Positions 1 to 9,580 of a DNA stretch of 64,000 nucleotides are shown one piece after another. Under the pieces are notes generated by a model, which saw only the letters and a program-made list of their open reading frames with translations, had not been told where the DNA came from and did no database searches. Position 1 is the first letter of the stretch. The number at the start of each line of letters is the position of its first letter. Source of the stretch: Nostoc calcicola FACHB-3891 (lineage in GTDB: Bacteria; Cyanobacteriota; Cyanobacteriia; Cyanobacteriales; Nostocaceae); contig NZ_JACJRQ010000017.1 of NCBI RefSeq assembly GCF_014697355.1, positions 1 through 64,000 of the forward strand. The letters are read 5' to 3'. Both the position numbers and the translations under genes were made by a program.

Positions 1-71
1 TGATTGATGACGGCTCTTATGTATTTTTTATCTAAATATGTCTGCTTTTATTCTTGTTTACCTTTTTTCCC

Positions 72-1301
72 TCAGTAATTTCCGTTTGTGACACTTGGGG
101 TGCGGAATGTGGGGTCTAAGCCTCCACAGACAGGAATCGGTAGTCCAACCGATCCACGCTTCAAAATATTTAGCGATGCATTCCAGTCCCTATCAATAAC
201 CAATCCACAGGAACAGCTATGAACACGGACTGAAAGGGCTTTCTCAACTCTCTCACCACAACTTGAACAATTAATACTAGTTCCTCTTGGGTCAACTCCA
301 AGTGTCAGCTTGCCGCGTTTTACCGCTACTGCTTGCATGATTTCCAGGAATGTACCCCAAGCAACATCTAGTATAGATTTAGCTAGTCGTGTCTTAGCCA
401 GTCCTCTAATATTCAAATTTTCAAAAATAATTAAGTCATAGCAGTTAATCAACCAATGAGAGACATGATAATGAAACTCTTTTCTTTGTCTGGCAAGGTC
501 CAAATGGGTACGAGCAACTTTGTTCGCCTGTTTTTGGTAGTTCTTAGACCCTTTAGACTTATGTGCAAGCTTGCGCTGCTGACGGGCTAATATTGCCTGT
601 GCCTTGCGGTAGTACTGCGGCACTGCAATACTTTGCCCATCAGCAGTAGTTAAAAACTTTTCTAGCCCGACATCTATGCCAGTAGCGGTTTTGATTTCAT
701 CAACAGGTAATAAGGTGGGAACGGTTTTATCTTCTATTGATAAACTGCAATACCACCCATCAGCTTTTCTTAGAATCGTCGCCTGCTTAATTTCAAATCC
801 ATCTGGGATAAGACGGTGTAAGATAACCTCAATTTCACCAATCTTGGATAGTTTGAGAACGTTTCCAATTAAGTGTGCGCCAGCCTTGGCATTGTTAACA
901 CGCGGGAACGTGAACGAGAGAATATCACCACGCTTTTTAAAACGCGGACGGCCTCCCCTTTTCCCGTTCTTGTCAGGCATCAACCACCGCTTCCATGCCT
1001 TATCCAACCTTATCAGGTTTTGCTGTTGGCAGTCGGTATAGATGTTTTTGTATTCGGGAAATATGTCTTTAGTTTGCTTGAGGTCTGAAGCTTGTGTATA
1101 GTAATCAGCCTTGCTTGGTATCTCGCCAATTGGCTCACAAACCAAACTGCATCGGTCAATTTGCGACCTTGTACGCCTTAGCCAATCTAGTCTTTGCCCT
1201 AGTGCGTAGTTATAGTGACGACGCAGCAATTCACCCCAAGTTTCAAATGTGGCTATCTGTTGCGATGTAGGGCGTAAACGGTACTGGTAGGTTAGGCGCA
1301 T
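72..1301 (-). CDS. tnpB: TnpB/OrfB RNA-guided endonuclease of an IS200/IS605 element
   Basis: The 409-residue protein has the layout of full-length TnpB: an N-terminal helix-turn-helix type OrfB region and a split RuvC-like nuclease. The three catalytic acids are visible as the D in GIDVGLEKF (about residue 210), the E in IIFENLNIRGL (about 290) and the D in IDRDWNAS (about 370). A zinc ribbon (CSSCG ... CSCG, about 345-368) sits before the last acid, so the enzyme looks intact. No TnpA gene is visible nearby. In this family the guide RNA overlaps the 3' end of the gene and the right end of the element, which here lies at or beyond the left edge of the window. Codons are intact throughout. 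Confidence 0.93.
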   Translation of the reverse strand: MRLTYQYRLRPTSQQIATFETWGELLRRHYNYALGQRLDWLRRTRSQIDRCSLVCEPIGEIPSKADYYTQASDLKQTKDIFPEYKNIYTDCQQQNLIRLDKAWKRWLMPDKNGKRGGRPRFKKRGDILSFTFPRVNNAKAGAHLIGNVLKLSKIGEIEVILHRLIPDGFEIKQATILRKADGWYCSLSIEDKTVPTLLPVDEIKTATGIDVGLEKFLTTADGQSIAVPQYYRKAQAILARQQRKLAHKSKGSKNYQKQANKVARTHLDLARQRKEFHYHVSHWLINCYDLIIFENLNIRGLAKTRLAKSILDVAWGTFLEIMQAVAVKRGKLTLGVDPRGTSINCSSCGERVEKALSVRVHSCSCGLVIDRDWNASLNILKRGSVGLPIPVCGGLDPTFRTPSVTNGNY

Positions 1302-1441
1302 AGTTCGGTAGAGGGACTTGATTAAAGAGAGAATTAGGGGGGAGTTACTAAATCCACAGCATAATTTAAAGGCTTGTGCAATTTTGCAGGATGGTTCGTG
1401 AAAAAGTTCTCAGTAACAGTTTTAGGCTATCAAAGTAATGC

Positions 1442-2461
1442 TCACAGCATATTAACTAAGGCGTCGATAGCTTGAATGCAATCGTTTTTGTACTTTTCTT
1501 GAACTTGGACTCGACGACCACCAATATCTAACTTCCCACTAGGCAATCGATAGAACGGACACCCTCTTGCAAAAGCAACAACTCCTGTAGTTTGAAAGTC
1601 TCGAATGCTTACTATACCTTGCTCGACTTCGGGGAAAGTAAAGATTTCATGATTCGAGTTGATTAAACTTGCTACATCCTGCTCAATTGAACGTAGTACA
1701 GCAGCATATGCAGAAGCAGGCCCCATATATTGAGTAATGCGGTTTTTAGCGACTATATGCACTTGAGGGAGTGAGCGATTGGACTGTTCTAATTTATTAG
1801 CAAATGCATATTTTGAATATACCTCGGAAGGCAATTTCAGCCCATATATGAGAGAGAATGCGTTTTGGATCGCCCTTCGAGAAGAATCGTCAGCCATTAC
1901 TGGCAATATAAGAAGGTTTGTAGTTGATAAGGCAATTTGTGTATAAATTGAGAAACTCGGATTAGCATCAATAAACGCCACATCGTATTCATCTTTCACT
2001 TGGTCAAGAGCATCTTTAATCCAGTCAATAATTTCAATCCACGGATCAATGCCTGGAATTTGTGCGTTTGACAAAGTATTGATTGCATTGGCTTGTAGTT
2101 CAAGCAACGGATCTCCGCAAAACAAATCTACATTCTGCGGAATAGTTGGATTGTATTCCGCAGGCTTAGTTAAAAAATCCTGAACTGAAAAATCAGGCGC
2201 TGCAAAAGGGGAAGGAAGTCGTAACTGAAAATATCCGCCAACACTACATCGAGGCATCAGCCCCTGTCGCTCTAATAGGTTTTTGCTGCCAAAGTTAGTT
2301 AATCCACCCAAGAAAAGTTCAGATAGATTGGCTTGAGGGCACACATCAACTACGAGTATCCGCTTGCTAGGGTTTCTATCTGCATATCGACAAATAGTTT
2401 GAAACGCTAGGCTGGTTTTCCCTGTACCACCTTTGTTGTTCCAAAATGCATATGTCAGCAT
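1442..2461 (-). CDS. ParA/MinD-like P-loop ATPase
   Basis: The 339-residue protein opens directly with a deviant Walker A motif, NNKGGTGKTS (residues 8-17), typical of the ParA/Soj/MinD family. This is followed by a VVDVCPQANL segment (switch region) and a Walker B-like strand, VAFIDANPSF, about residue 163. Such ATPases position DNA or protein cargo on the nucleoid or membrane. No ParB-like gene or obvious parS repeats lie next to it, so it is an orphan and its cargo is unknown. The neighbouring tnpB and the gene-poor flank suggest an accessory or formerly plasmid-borne segment; that is inference. Confidence 0.85.
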   Translation of the reverse strand: MLTYAFWNNKGGTGKTSLAFQTICRYADRNPSKRILVVDVCPQANLSELFLGGLTNFGSKNLLERQGLMPRCSVGGYFQLRLPSPFAAPDFSVQDFLTKPAEYNPTIPQNVDLFCGDPLLELQANAINTLSNAQIPGIDPWIEIIDWIKDALDQVKDEYDVAFIDANPSFSIYTQIALSTTNLLILPVMADDSSRRAIQNAFSLIYGLKLPSEVYSKYAFANKLEQSNRSLPQVHIVAKNRITQYMGPASAYAAVLRSIEQDVASLINSNHEIFTFPEVEQGIVSIRDFQTTGVVAFARGCPFYRLPSGKLDIGGRRVQVQEKYKNDCIQAIDALVNML

Positions 2462-2811
2462 AAGTATTTTTTAGACAGATTTATGAACTACAAGGACAGT
2501 ATAACGTCCATAGTGGACTGTAGCAAGTCCAAAATAGACAATTTTCTACATATTCGGAATTAATTACAAAATAAATGCAAGGGCTGTAGTGGTTGAGGAG
2601 TTGTTGAAACAGCAGCGTCCTGGGGGAGCGTTGAATAGGTGATATATGTGTAAGAGCAAATGAACGAGGTTGACTAATCAGATAAATGCTTGGGTTACTT
2701 TTTCGCCTCCATTGCTACAGCTTCTTGACTGCATTGCATCGCCTCACTTAGTGATAGTAAGAACTTAAATCTTATGTTGAGAAACAAAACAGTCCAAATA
2801 ATTAAGAAAAT

Positions 2812-3000
2812 TCCCGACTTCGGGGGTATCGAACCCCACTCAGCCAGCCCTCCTATCCCCCATCACCCCCAATTGGAGTACCAATGTGGCGGGAGTACCC
2901 CGGAGGTTCCGATGGGGGAAAAGCAGCGAGGACACTGTTGCCTAATTCGCCAACAGTGTCGGTATCTCGGCGGCTACCCCATCCGTGAGAGGTTGAGATA
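2812..3000 (+). ncRNA. Candidate structured RNA, possibly HEARO/OMEGA-like, without an ORF
   Basis: A GC-rich block in AT-rich surroundings folds on paper into nested stems: TCCCCCATC (2856-2864) with GATGGGGGA (2911-2919); inside it ATTGG/CCAAT and CGGG/CCCG hairpins, both with AGTA loops; then a 10-bp hairpin GACACTGTTG (2931-2940) with CAACAGTGTC (2951-2960), itself enclosed by AGCAGCGAG and CTCGGCGGCT. No reading frame explains this. HEARO-type (IscB guide) RNAs without a protein gene are common in cyanobacteria and are one candidate, but I cannot match the consensus by eye. The strand is not certain. Confidence 0.5.
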
Positions 3001-3167
3001 AAAGGTGTTTTGTCAACCCGTTAAAATACTCAAAATATTTAACCCAAGCGTATTGGGTTTAAGTCCCCCACCAAATTAAAAATTTGGTGGTCTACAAGAA
3101 AGTGGCGGGTCTAAATCCCCCACTAAAAAGATTGCTGAATTCTGAATTCTGAATTCTGAATTCTGTT
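3001..3167. repeat. Repeat-rich spacer after the structured RNA
   Basis: It contains two similar blocks reading GGGTTTAAGTCCCCCACC and GGGTCTAAATCCCCCACT, an ACCAAAT/ATTTGGT hairpin, and a GAATTCT tandem repeat (about 3136-3164). No gene is seen. Confidence 0.6.
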
Positions 3168-6125
3168 TTAATAATCATTACCCGCTAAGGGCAAAAGCAA
3201 TCGGCTAACTACGCGATTATCGGGTAATTGATAGAAATTCAACTCTCCTCCTAGTTCCTGCATGAGGTTTCGGCAAATTAGTAGGTGTAAACCTGGTGGT
3301 TGGTCGAGGTTAGAGGGAGCAAGAACATCTTTGAGTGTATTTTTATTTAAGTCTGTTAGTAGCTGTGGTTCGATCGCCCCGTTGTGTGTAATCGACAGTT
3401 CTAGGAATGTCCGATGTTCAGTCCGTATTCTCACAGCAGAATCCTGCCCAAGTTCTGATAGGTTTTTCTTGGGAACTGTGGGCTGATGGTCAGTTAAACG
3501 ACGACACCAAATATCAATTCTGCCGCCGATTGGAGAACCGTTACAGGCATTAATCAACAATTCATGGATCGCTAATTCAATTTTCATGATATCGCCCGCG
3601 ATCGCCATTGCAGGTTGAGGGTTGGAGCTAGGAACACCTTTGGGTAATAAACAGCTTTTTGGTGATTCTCCATCCTCAATTGGTTGTCCCAAACCATGCA
3701 CACCAATCCACAGTTTTTGTTGTTTGAGTAAATTATCGATGCGTTCGAGCGATCGCTTTAATAAACTGGCTATGGGCATAGTTTCCCAACTCTTATGTAG
3801 CTGCCATTGCTCTAGTTTTAGCAATCCACTCATGGAGGTGGCTGTATGGTCTAACTGCCTGAGTAAAAGCTGGTAGCGCATCTGAGTCAGTTCATTTGTA
3901 GGAATACCTAAATCACGTATTTGACTTAGAGATAGGGCTGTTACTCTTTGGATTTCCTCTAGGCGACGATGTTTGTACCAGTTGAGTTGTCGTAATTCTT
4001 CGGTTGTGGACTCTAGAAGTTGGTTAATTTGCTTTTGACGACGCCACCAAGCTAATTGAGAAATCAGAGTTGCTGTGGTATTCAGGCTTTGCTCTGACCA
4101 GCGACGCTCTTGAGTGTCTGCCAATAAAACTACACCTGTGGGTTCATAATCAGTATTAGTACGCAAAGACATCACGAAAATTTGACCTTTTTCGGCTGTA
4201 TTTAGCCATTTGCGAGTTTCCGCAGGCAAATCATCCACCTTCAAAATCAGGTAACTTTCTGTATCTAGTGCCCACTGAATCAGCGCCTCAGTCCGAATGG
4301 AAATTGATGCATCGGCAAAAATCCCAAATTGGCTACTGGCAGTTACTCCAGGTATAATTTGTGCCCATTCTTCACCAGGCGACCAGGAAAGTAGTACCGC
4401 TAATGGACAGCCGAGAATCGTTGCAATTTGTTCGAGTACTGTCAGTTCTAAGTGTTTTTTTCCGGCTTCGATTTTGCTGTTTTGCGGTTGTGCCAGAATA
4501 TTTAGGCATCGCTCAAATGCCTGGGAAATTTTTTGCTGGTGCTGAGTGCGGTTGTGCAATTGCCACTGACGAATAATTACACCAATTTGTTGACTGACAG
4601 CCCAAAGCAATTCTTTTTCTGAAGTTGTCCAAGAACGATGACTTTCATGAGCGATGACTAAAAGTGCTGGTGGTATTTGACCCTGGAGACATTTACAAAT
4701 CAGTAGCGATCGCACCCCATTTTCTAACAACAAAGGACGCCAATTAAAAAAGCGTAAATCTTCGTCTAAGTTCTCAATCTCCACCGCTCGATCTGAACGT
4801 TGCAAAAGTTGTCCATCTAATTCTTTAAGAATATCGAAGGCAAATTTTAACGGTCGGCGATTACGGGGCTGACTTTGATAAATAAATTGATAATTATTCT
4901 GCTCAGTGTCATGCTGCAATAGCAAAAAGCGGGTAGCACCAAATCGAGCTAAAACTTTCTTAGCACAAATTTCCAAAGTTTCCTGGAGGTCATGTTCGCT
5001 ATAAATACCTTGGGCAACCTGACTAGTTAGTTGAGCATCTTCTTGAATTTGTTTGATGGTGCTTTCGCTGCTTTCGCTGGGAGCAAACAGGGAAATCAAC
5101 CCAGCTGCACCTTGGACAAAATTTTTGTCTGTTTCCGTCCAAATGCGGGGTTCATTACTTTCCACCGCCAGAAAACCCAGCAAGTTTTTTTGCCAGATAA
5201 TTGGAGCAGCTAAGAGCGATCGCACTTTCAAACGTTGCAGCAATTTTGCTGTAAAATGACTCTTTAGCGAACTGCGAGCATCACCAATGGAAACAATTTG
5301 GTTCACTGCCAAAGCATAATAAAAATCGCTCAATTCCTGCACTGTCATTCCCGCCGCTGGCTGAGTGGTAGAATTGGGAGCGATCTTCACAAGTTGATTA
5401 CTCATGCGACACCAAAAATAGCGCCCTTCCCGCTCAAACCAGTAGACATTTGTTCGGTTAGGAGAGACAAATTTATGGGTTGCTTGCACCGCTACTTCTA
5501 GTTTTTGATTTAAGTTACTGAGGTTCTGTAAATTTTCTAGTAATTCTAATAATGGCTCGTCGGTTCGCTTGACTTGCTTTTGCTGCAAATGCATGTCATG
5601 TTGATAAAGCACTGCACCCAGTTCGCCTAAAACCATCATCAAACGTGCTTTTGCTTCCCCTGTCAGCAGGTAGCCCCAACGTTCTGAACCCAGTAACAGC
5701 AAACCTAAACAACGGTCTTTATAGCGAATTGGTATAATAATTGTTCCTTGAATCTGGAATTTTTCTGCAACTTTGCGCCATTCAGCGGCGCGGATTTCAG
5801 CTCGCAAATCAGCTACACCCAAGGGATGCTGTTCAATTACTACTTGCTCTAATAAATCCCCAGGACTAATAACAACTTTTTGGTGTAAAAAACTTGTATC
5901 TTTGTGAGGAATGATACCACCTTTACCGAACAAGATGTGATTCAGGCGATCGTAAAGAGCAATCCAAATTAATTTATAGTCAAACTGTTCTTGAAGATAA
6001 GAAATAATAATTTCAATCAGAACATCAACATCATCTTCTTCCCTAAGGCTCTGGAGGACACGCCCCAATGAAAGGATCTGCTGTTCAGCGGCTATAGGTT
6101 TTTGCGGCTGCCCCATCTGATTCAT
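3168..6125 (-). CDS. Multi-GAF sensor protein with a histidine-kinase-like C-terminus
   Basis: A soluble protein of about 985 residues. By eye there are four GAF-type sensory domains (roughly residues 20-170, 200-350, 370-520 and 540-700; one typical GAF end is FLAVESNEPRIWTETDKNF). They are followed by a helical dimerisation-like segment with LDHTATSMSG and an ATPase-like end: HELLINACN resembles an N box and GLHLLICRNLMQELGGEL a G2 box. The H box and G1 box are degenerate, so kinase activity is uncertain. The start at 6125 (MNQMGQ) is preferred to an upstream in-frame ATG at 6188 because the extra residues are not domain-like; no clear ribosome site decides it. It is divergent from the Rieske gene. 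Confidence 0.75.
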   Translation of the reverse strand: MNQMGQPQKPIAAEQQILSLGRVLQSLREEDDVDVLIEIIISYLQEQFDYKLIWIALYDRLNHILFGKGGIIPHKDTSFLHQKVVISPGDLLEQVVIEQHPLGVADLRAEIRAAEWRKVAEKFQIQGTIIIPIRYKDRCLGLLLLGSERWGYLLTGEAKARLMMVLGELGAVLYQHDMHLQQKQVKRTDEPLLELLENLQNLSNLNQKLEVAVQATHKFVSPNRTNVYWFEREGRYFWCRMSNQLVKIAPNSTTQPAAGMTVQELSDFYYALAVNQIVSIGDARSSLKSHFTAKLLQRLKVRSLLAAPIIWQKNLLGFLAVESNEPRIWTETDKNFVQGAAGLISLFAPSESSESTIKQIQEDAQLTSQVAQGIYSEHDLQETLEICAKKVLARFGATRFLLLQHDTEQNNYQFIYQSQPRNRRPLKFAFDILKELDGQLLQRSDRAVEIENLDEDLRFFNWRPLLLENGVRSLLICKCLQGQIPPALLVIAHESHRSWTTSEKELLWAVSQQIGVIIRQWQLHNRTQHQQKISQAFERCLNILAQPQNSKIEAGKKHLELTVLEQIATILGCPLAVLLSWSPGEEWAQIIPGVTASSQFGIFADASISIRTEALIQWALDTESYLILKVDDLPAETRKWLNTAEKGQIFVMSLRTNTDYEPTGVVLLADTQERRWSEQSLNTTATLISQLAWWRRQKQINQLLESTTEELRQLNWYKHRRLEEIQRVTALSLSQIRDLGIPTNELTQMRYQLLLRQLDHTATSMSGLLKLEQWQLHKSWETMPIASLLKRSLERIDNLLKQQKLWIGVHGLGQPIEDGESPKSCLLPKGVPSSNPQPAMAIAGDIMKIELAIHELLINACNGSPIGGRIDIWCRRLTDHQPTVPKKNLSELGQDSAVRIRTEHRTFLELSITHNGAIEPQLLTDLNKNTLKDVLAPSNLDQPPGLHLLICRNLMQELGGELNFYQLPDNRVVSRLLLPLAGNDY

Positions 6126-6238
6126 CGTTTTACATAACTTGTAATATATAAGATGCCCAGAAAAACACTCTGAATCATATCGCCACAAGTATTAAAACAG
6201 TTAACAGTAGTCCCCAAACAGTTATTAACAGGTCAATA

Positions 6239-7303
6239 GTGAAATTCAATTCGATGAAAAATAACGATAACTTTTTCTTGCGTAATATTTGGTACTATGC
6301 TTTGCCTAGTAATCAGATTAAACCAGGTATGATGGTTAGCCGCGTTTTGTTGGGAGAACCGGTGCTGTTAATTCGCGATCGCAATGGTAAAGTCTCAGCG
6401 ATGACCGACATTTGCCCCCACCGTGGTGTGCCCCTCAGTTGTGGTAGATTCGATGGTGAGGAAGTGGAATGTTGCTACCACGGTTGGCGCTTTAACTCTG
6501 GTGGGGGGTGTACTGTCATACCGTCTCTTCTGGAAGATCAGCAGATGGATTTGAGTCGCTTCAACGTGCAATCCTATGCAGTTAGGGAAGCCCAAGGAAA
6601 TATTTGGATATATATGCCCGATGGCGATCGCCCTGAGCCTCCGGAAATGGAGATTCCAGTGATTCCAGGATTTGATGAGCGATCGCCACAGTTTGTACAC
6701 GTTATGCGCTTCCCCTGTTTTATCGATCATGCAGTGGTGGGTTTAATGGACCCCGCTCATTCACCTTATGTTCATCGAGCTTGGTGGTGGCGAAATGAGC
6801 AATTGCATGAGGAAGTGAAGCAATTTGATGCTTCGCCCTACGGCTTTACAATGCGGCGACACAAATTGCCAGCCAATGGAGGGCGATTATATTTGCTGAT
6901 TGGTGGTGGTGTACCAGAAACAGAAATTTCTTTTCGTTTACCTGGAATCAGAGTGGAAGAAACCACAATTGGCAAGCATCGAGTTGTTAATTTAACGACA
7001 GTTACACCCATTTCAGACACAGAAACGGAAGTAACCTCTGCTTTTTATTGGACACTTTCTTGGGCAGGATTTTTTAAGCCACTGCTGCATGTTTTAGCGG
7101 AGACTTTCCTTGGTCAAGACCGAACGGTGGTGGAAAAGCAGCAAATTGGACTCAAATATAATCCGGTGCTGCGACTAATTAAAGACTCAGATATGCAGGC
7201 GCTGTGGTATTACCAGTTGAAGCGAGAATATGCTCGGTCAATTTCAGAAAAACGGGAATTTGTCAACCCTGTTAAAGGTCAGATACTTCGTTGGCGTGCC
7301 TAA
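6239..7303 (+). CDS. Rieske [2Fe-2S] non-heme iron oxygenase
   Basis: The 354-residue protein has an N-terminal Rieske domain with both cluster motifs, CPHRGVPLSCG (about residues 58-68) and CCYHGWRF (about 80-87). The catalytic domain has an iron-site-like DPAHSPYVH (about 178-186). This places it among the PaO/vanillate-demethylase type oxygenase subunits that use external reductases; the substrate cannot be told from sequence. The start is a GTG at 6239; an in-frame ATG at 6254 is an alternative. No reductase gene is adjacent. It converges on the SDR gene, with only 7 bp between the stops. Confidence 0.88.
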   Translation: MKFNSMKNNDNFFLRNIWYYALPSNQIKPGMMVSRVLLGEPVLLIRDRNGKVSAMTDICPHRGVPLSCGRFDGEEVECCYHGWRFNSGGGCTVIPSLLEDQQMDLSRFNVQSYAVREAQGNIWIYMPDGDRPEPPEMEIPVIPGFDERSPQFVHVMRFPCFIDHAVVGLMDPAHSPYVHRAWWWRNEQLHEEVKQFDASPYGFTMRRHKLPANGGRLYLLIGGGVPETEISFRLPGIRVEETTIGKHRVVNLTTVTPISDTETEVTSAFYWTLSWAGFFKPLLHVLAETFLGQDRTVVEKQQIGLKYNPVLRLIKDSDMQALWYYQLKREYARSISEKREFVNPVKGQILRWRA

Positions 7304-7310
7304 TTGGCGA

Positions 7311-7988
7311 TTAATCTAAATTAAATTCTGCAAATTCTGTTTGCCCGAATAGCATATTTCGGTCTACCGCTGACAAGATTTTGCGATCGCCGCCATTACT
7401 ATTTAAACAGCGACAAACTAACTGTGCTACATCTTGGCGATTAATGCTACCAATAATCTGCGGATCTTCAGTTAAAACGCCATTTCCTGTTGCTGCTTCT
7501 GACTTGAGTCCACCAGGACGGATGATGGTGTAGGTGAGTCCGCTGGCAATTAAGTATTCTTCAGCTTTGTTTTTCTCAGCTAAAACTGTACCCAATGCTG
7601 CTAAAACCTGAGGAGACAAAGCACTCACACTATTTCCAGCACCAATGGAAGACACGAGAATAAACTTTTGCACCCCAGCTTTCACTGCTGCGTCAATCAG
7701 ATTTTTATTACCGGGGTAGTCTGGTCTTTCTGTGTCTGTTGGTAAACCACCAATTGTACTGATAATAGTGTCAATAGGTTCGTCTGTCAGTATTGCACGT
7801 TCTACATCGCCAACATTTAAGGCATCTCCCTGAACTACTTGAATACCGATTTTTTCTAGTTCACTAGCAACTGTTAACGTTCTCAGGAGTGCTTTTACCT
7901 TTAGCTGTTGCGCCCTCAAGTATTGGGCAATTTCTCGACCAACACCGCGACTTGCGCCAGCCAGAAAAATGTGAGATGCACTTGTCAT
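7311..7988 (-). CDS. Atypical short-chain dehydrogenase / NAD(P)-binding protein
   Basis: The 225-residue Rossmann protein has an N-terminal nucleotide motif GASRGVGREIAQYL (residues 11-24) and a later SSIGAGNS segment (about 113-120). It belongs to the NmrA-like or atypical SDR group used for redox sensing, cofactor binding or assembly roles; the usual YxxxK catalytic pair is not obvious. The length fits the family. It faces the Rieske oxygenase gene tail to tail, so it is probably not in its operon. Confidence 0.8.
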   Translation of the reverse strand: MTSASHIFLAGASRGVGREIAQYLRAQQLKVKALLRTLTVASELEKIGIQVVQGDALNVGDVERAILTDEPIDTIISTIGGLPTDTERPDYPGNKNLIDAAVKAGVQKFILVSSIGAGNSVSALSPQVLAALGTVLAEKNKAEEYLIASGLTYTIIRPGGLKSEAATGNGVLTEDPQIIGSINRQDVAQLVCRCLNSNGGDRKILSAVDRNMLFGQTEFAEFNLD

Positions 7989-8239
7989 ACTATTAACTAT
8001 TTATGTCCAAGGGATTTTATCACAAGATTGGCAGTAATAATTGGGGGTAGATCGCAGTTCCATAAAATCCAATACAGTTCAGTTAAGCATTTCTTTCTTC
8101 TCTTCCTTCTTTTACTTTGCGTCCTTTGCGTCCTTTGCGGTTCGTTAAAAAATTGACTTTAACAAAGAGTTTTAGCCTTAACTGAATCGTATTGCCATAA
8201 AATCTAGCTAGTTCTGCTCAAGTGTCGACCTACTAAGCA

Positions 8240-9040
8240 TTAGCCTTTAAAAATGATGTCGTACAGCGACAGCAGAATTTCCACCACAATGAGAATTACC
8301 ACATACCACTCTACTCGCTGGCTACTGCTATGCTGCATGAACTCCAGCACAATTTGTGCGGTTTGGGAAATTAGCTCTAGTTTTCGTTCTAAGGCATTGT
8401 GACGCTCACGGATTTCGTATTCATCCTCCAACCGCAGATATAAGTTTTCTAGCTGTGGGGACTCCCACAGCAACTCCGGCTTATCAATAATCTCTACTCG
8501 ACCTACAATTTTATGTTGAACTAACAGAGTAGTCCCAAGTTGACGCAATAATTCCCGACTCTTGCGTTTACTCCTGTTGTCACTCTGGAGACTAGCTGCA
8601 AACGGTTCAATTTGATCGAATACAGTTGCTAGACTCGTTTCATAATGAGACAAAACAACACTTTTAGCAAGAATATCAGCTACTATCTGTAAACGCTCTA
8701 CACTAAATTCATGCAGTAAAATTTTTCCTTCCTTGACTCGCTCGCTTTCCACAATATTGAGATGAACTTCTACTTCTTCTGTTTCCGGCTGAGTAAAAGA
8801 ATCACTAACTTGAGAAGATAGTTTAGTCAAAAAAGCTACTTTTTCCCCAGGCTCAAGGTTAAACAAAACAACTGCACCATAGCCCAGCAGCACCGCACAG
8901 CCGTGTTCACCTACTGTAACCATGACTGGCATAGTCGCCAAGCAAACGTAATTTTCCAATTTCTGTAGGTTAATCTTCTTACCAAGAAATAGGGCTTGCG
9001 CTCTAAAGCGATCTTTGTCATCAAAAAGAAGTTTTTGCAT
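8240..9040 (-). CDS. RMD1/YagE-type (DUF155) protein with C-terminal membrane anchor
   Basis: The 266-residue protein has the DUF155 pattern: a mixed N-terminal domain with EHGCAVLLGYGAVVLFNL (about residues 45-62), a long helical middle with LERKLELISQTAQIVLEFMQ, and a single C-terminal transmembrane helix (YVVILIVVEILLSLYDIIF) that would tail-anchor it. Eukaryotic relatives act in mitochondria (RMD1); the bacterial role is unknown. It is transcribed alone, with over 500 bp of empty sequence upstream. Confidence 0.85.
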   Translation of the reverse strand: MQKLLFDDKDRFRAQALFLGKKINLQKLENYVCLATMPVMVTVGEHGCAVLLGYGAVVLFNLEPGEKVAFLTKLSSQVSDSFTQPETEEVEVHLNIVESERVKEGKILLHEFSVERLQIVADILAKSVVLSHYETSLATVFDQIEPFAASLQSDNRSKRKSRELLRQLGTTLLVQHKIVGRVEIIDKPELLWESPQLENLYLRLEDEYEIRERHNALERKLELISQTAQIVLEFMQHSSSQRVEWYVVILIVVEILLSLYDIIFKG

Positions 9041-9580
9041 TGTCGCCCTATACGATGTTTTGTCTATTAATCTGTGGGGATAGCGATCGCTCCAAATATC
9101 TTAGAGACGCCTGCAATCTTACAATAGCAATAAATTTATCCGCCACTCCTGGAGGTGGGCTTGTATACTGGCAACTACTTAGAGCCAACTACAGCTACAA
9201 ACATTTGAGTATTTGCTCTTTAGAGAAAAAGTTTTTGCTTTACTGATTAATAATTCTTTGAGTATTAGTCTCTATCTCAGCACTAAAGTGCTTACTACGA
9301 ACTTTTTTAACCTGGGTTTATCAGGTTTGGATGACTGCTAGAACTGTTTCCCTAGAGACAGTATCTTGTTTTCCATGTCCGTTAGAATTAGTTGATAACA
9401 TCTAAATTCTATGTAGCTCAGCTACATCTGTTCGTGAAATGTCTAAGTGCTATACATATGCTCATACTTGTGTTTTATTAGACTACTAAAATTACTGAAT
9501 TTTTAATTAACTCAAAATTATAGACTTGTGTAATTCAATTGGTATGGCTTACCTTAGGTATGCAATAGTGCGCCCCTCTA
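9041..9580. other. Gene-free spacer
   Basis: AT-rich sequence between two divergent genes (RMD1-like and WD40). I see one HIP1 site (GCGATCGC, about 9084) and no convincing reading frame, RNA or repeat. It presumably holds both promoters. Confidence 0.6.

Noticed and set aside
2774..3001. 75-codon frame over the structured RNA
   Set aside because: Low-complexity peptide; the nested stems explain the sequence better.
3168..6188. Phytochrome-type photoreceptor
   Set aside because: The protein has several GAF domains, but I could not identify a bilin-binding Cys-His pair or a PHY domain with confidence.
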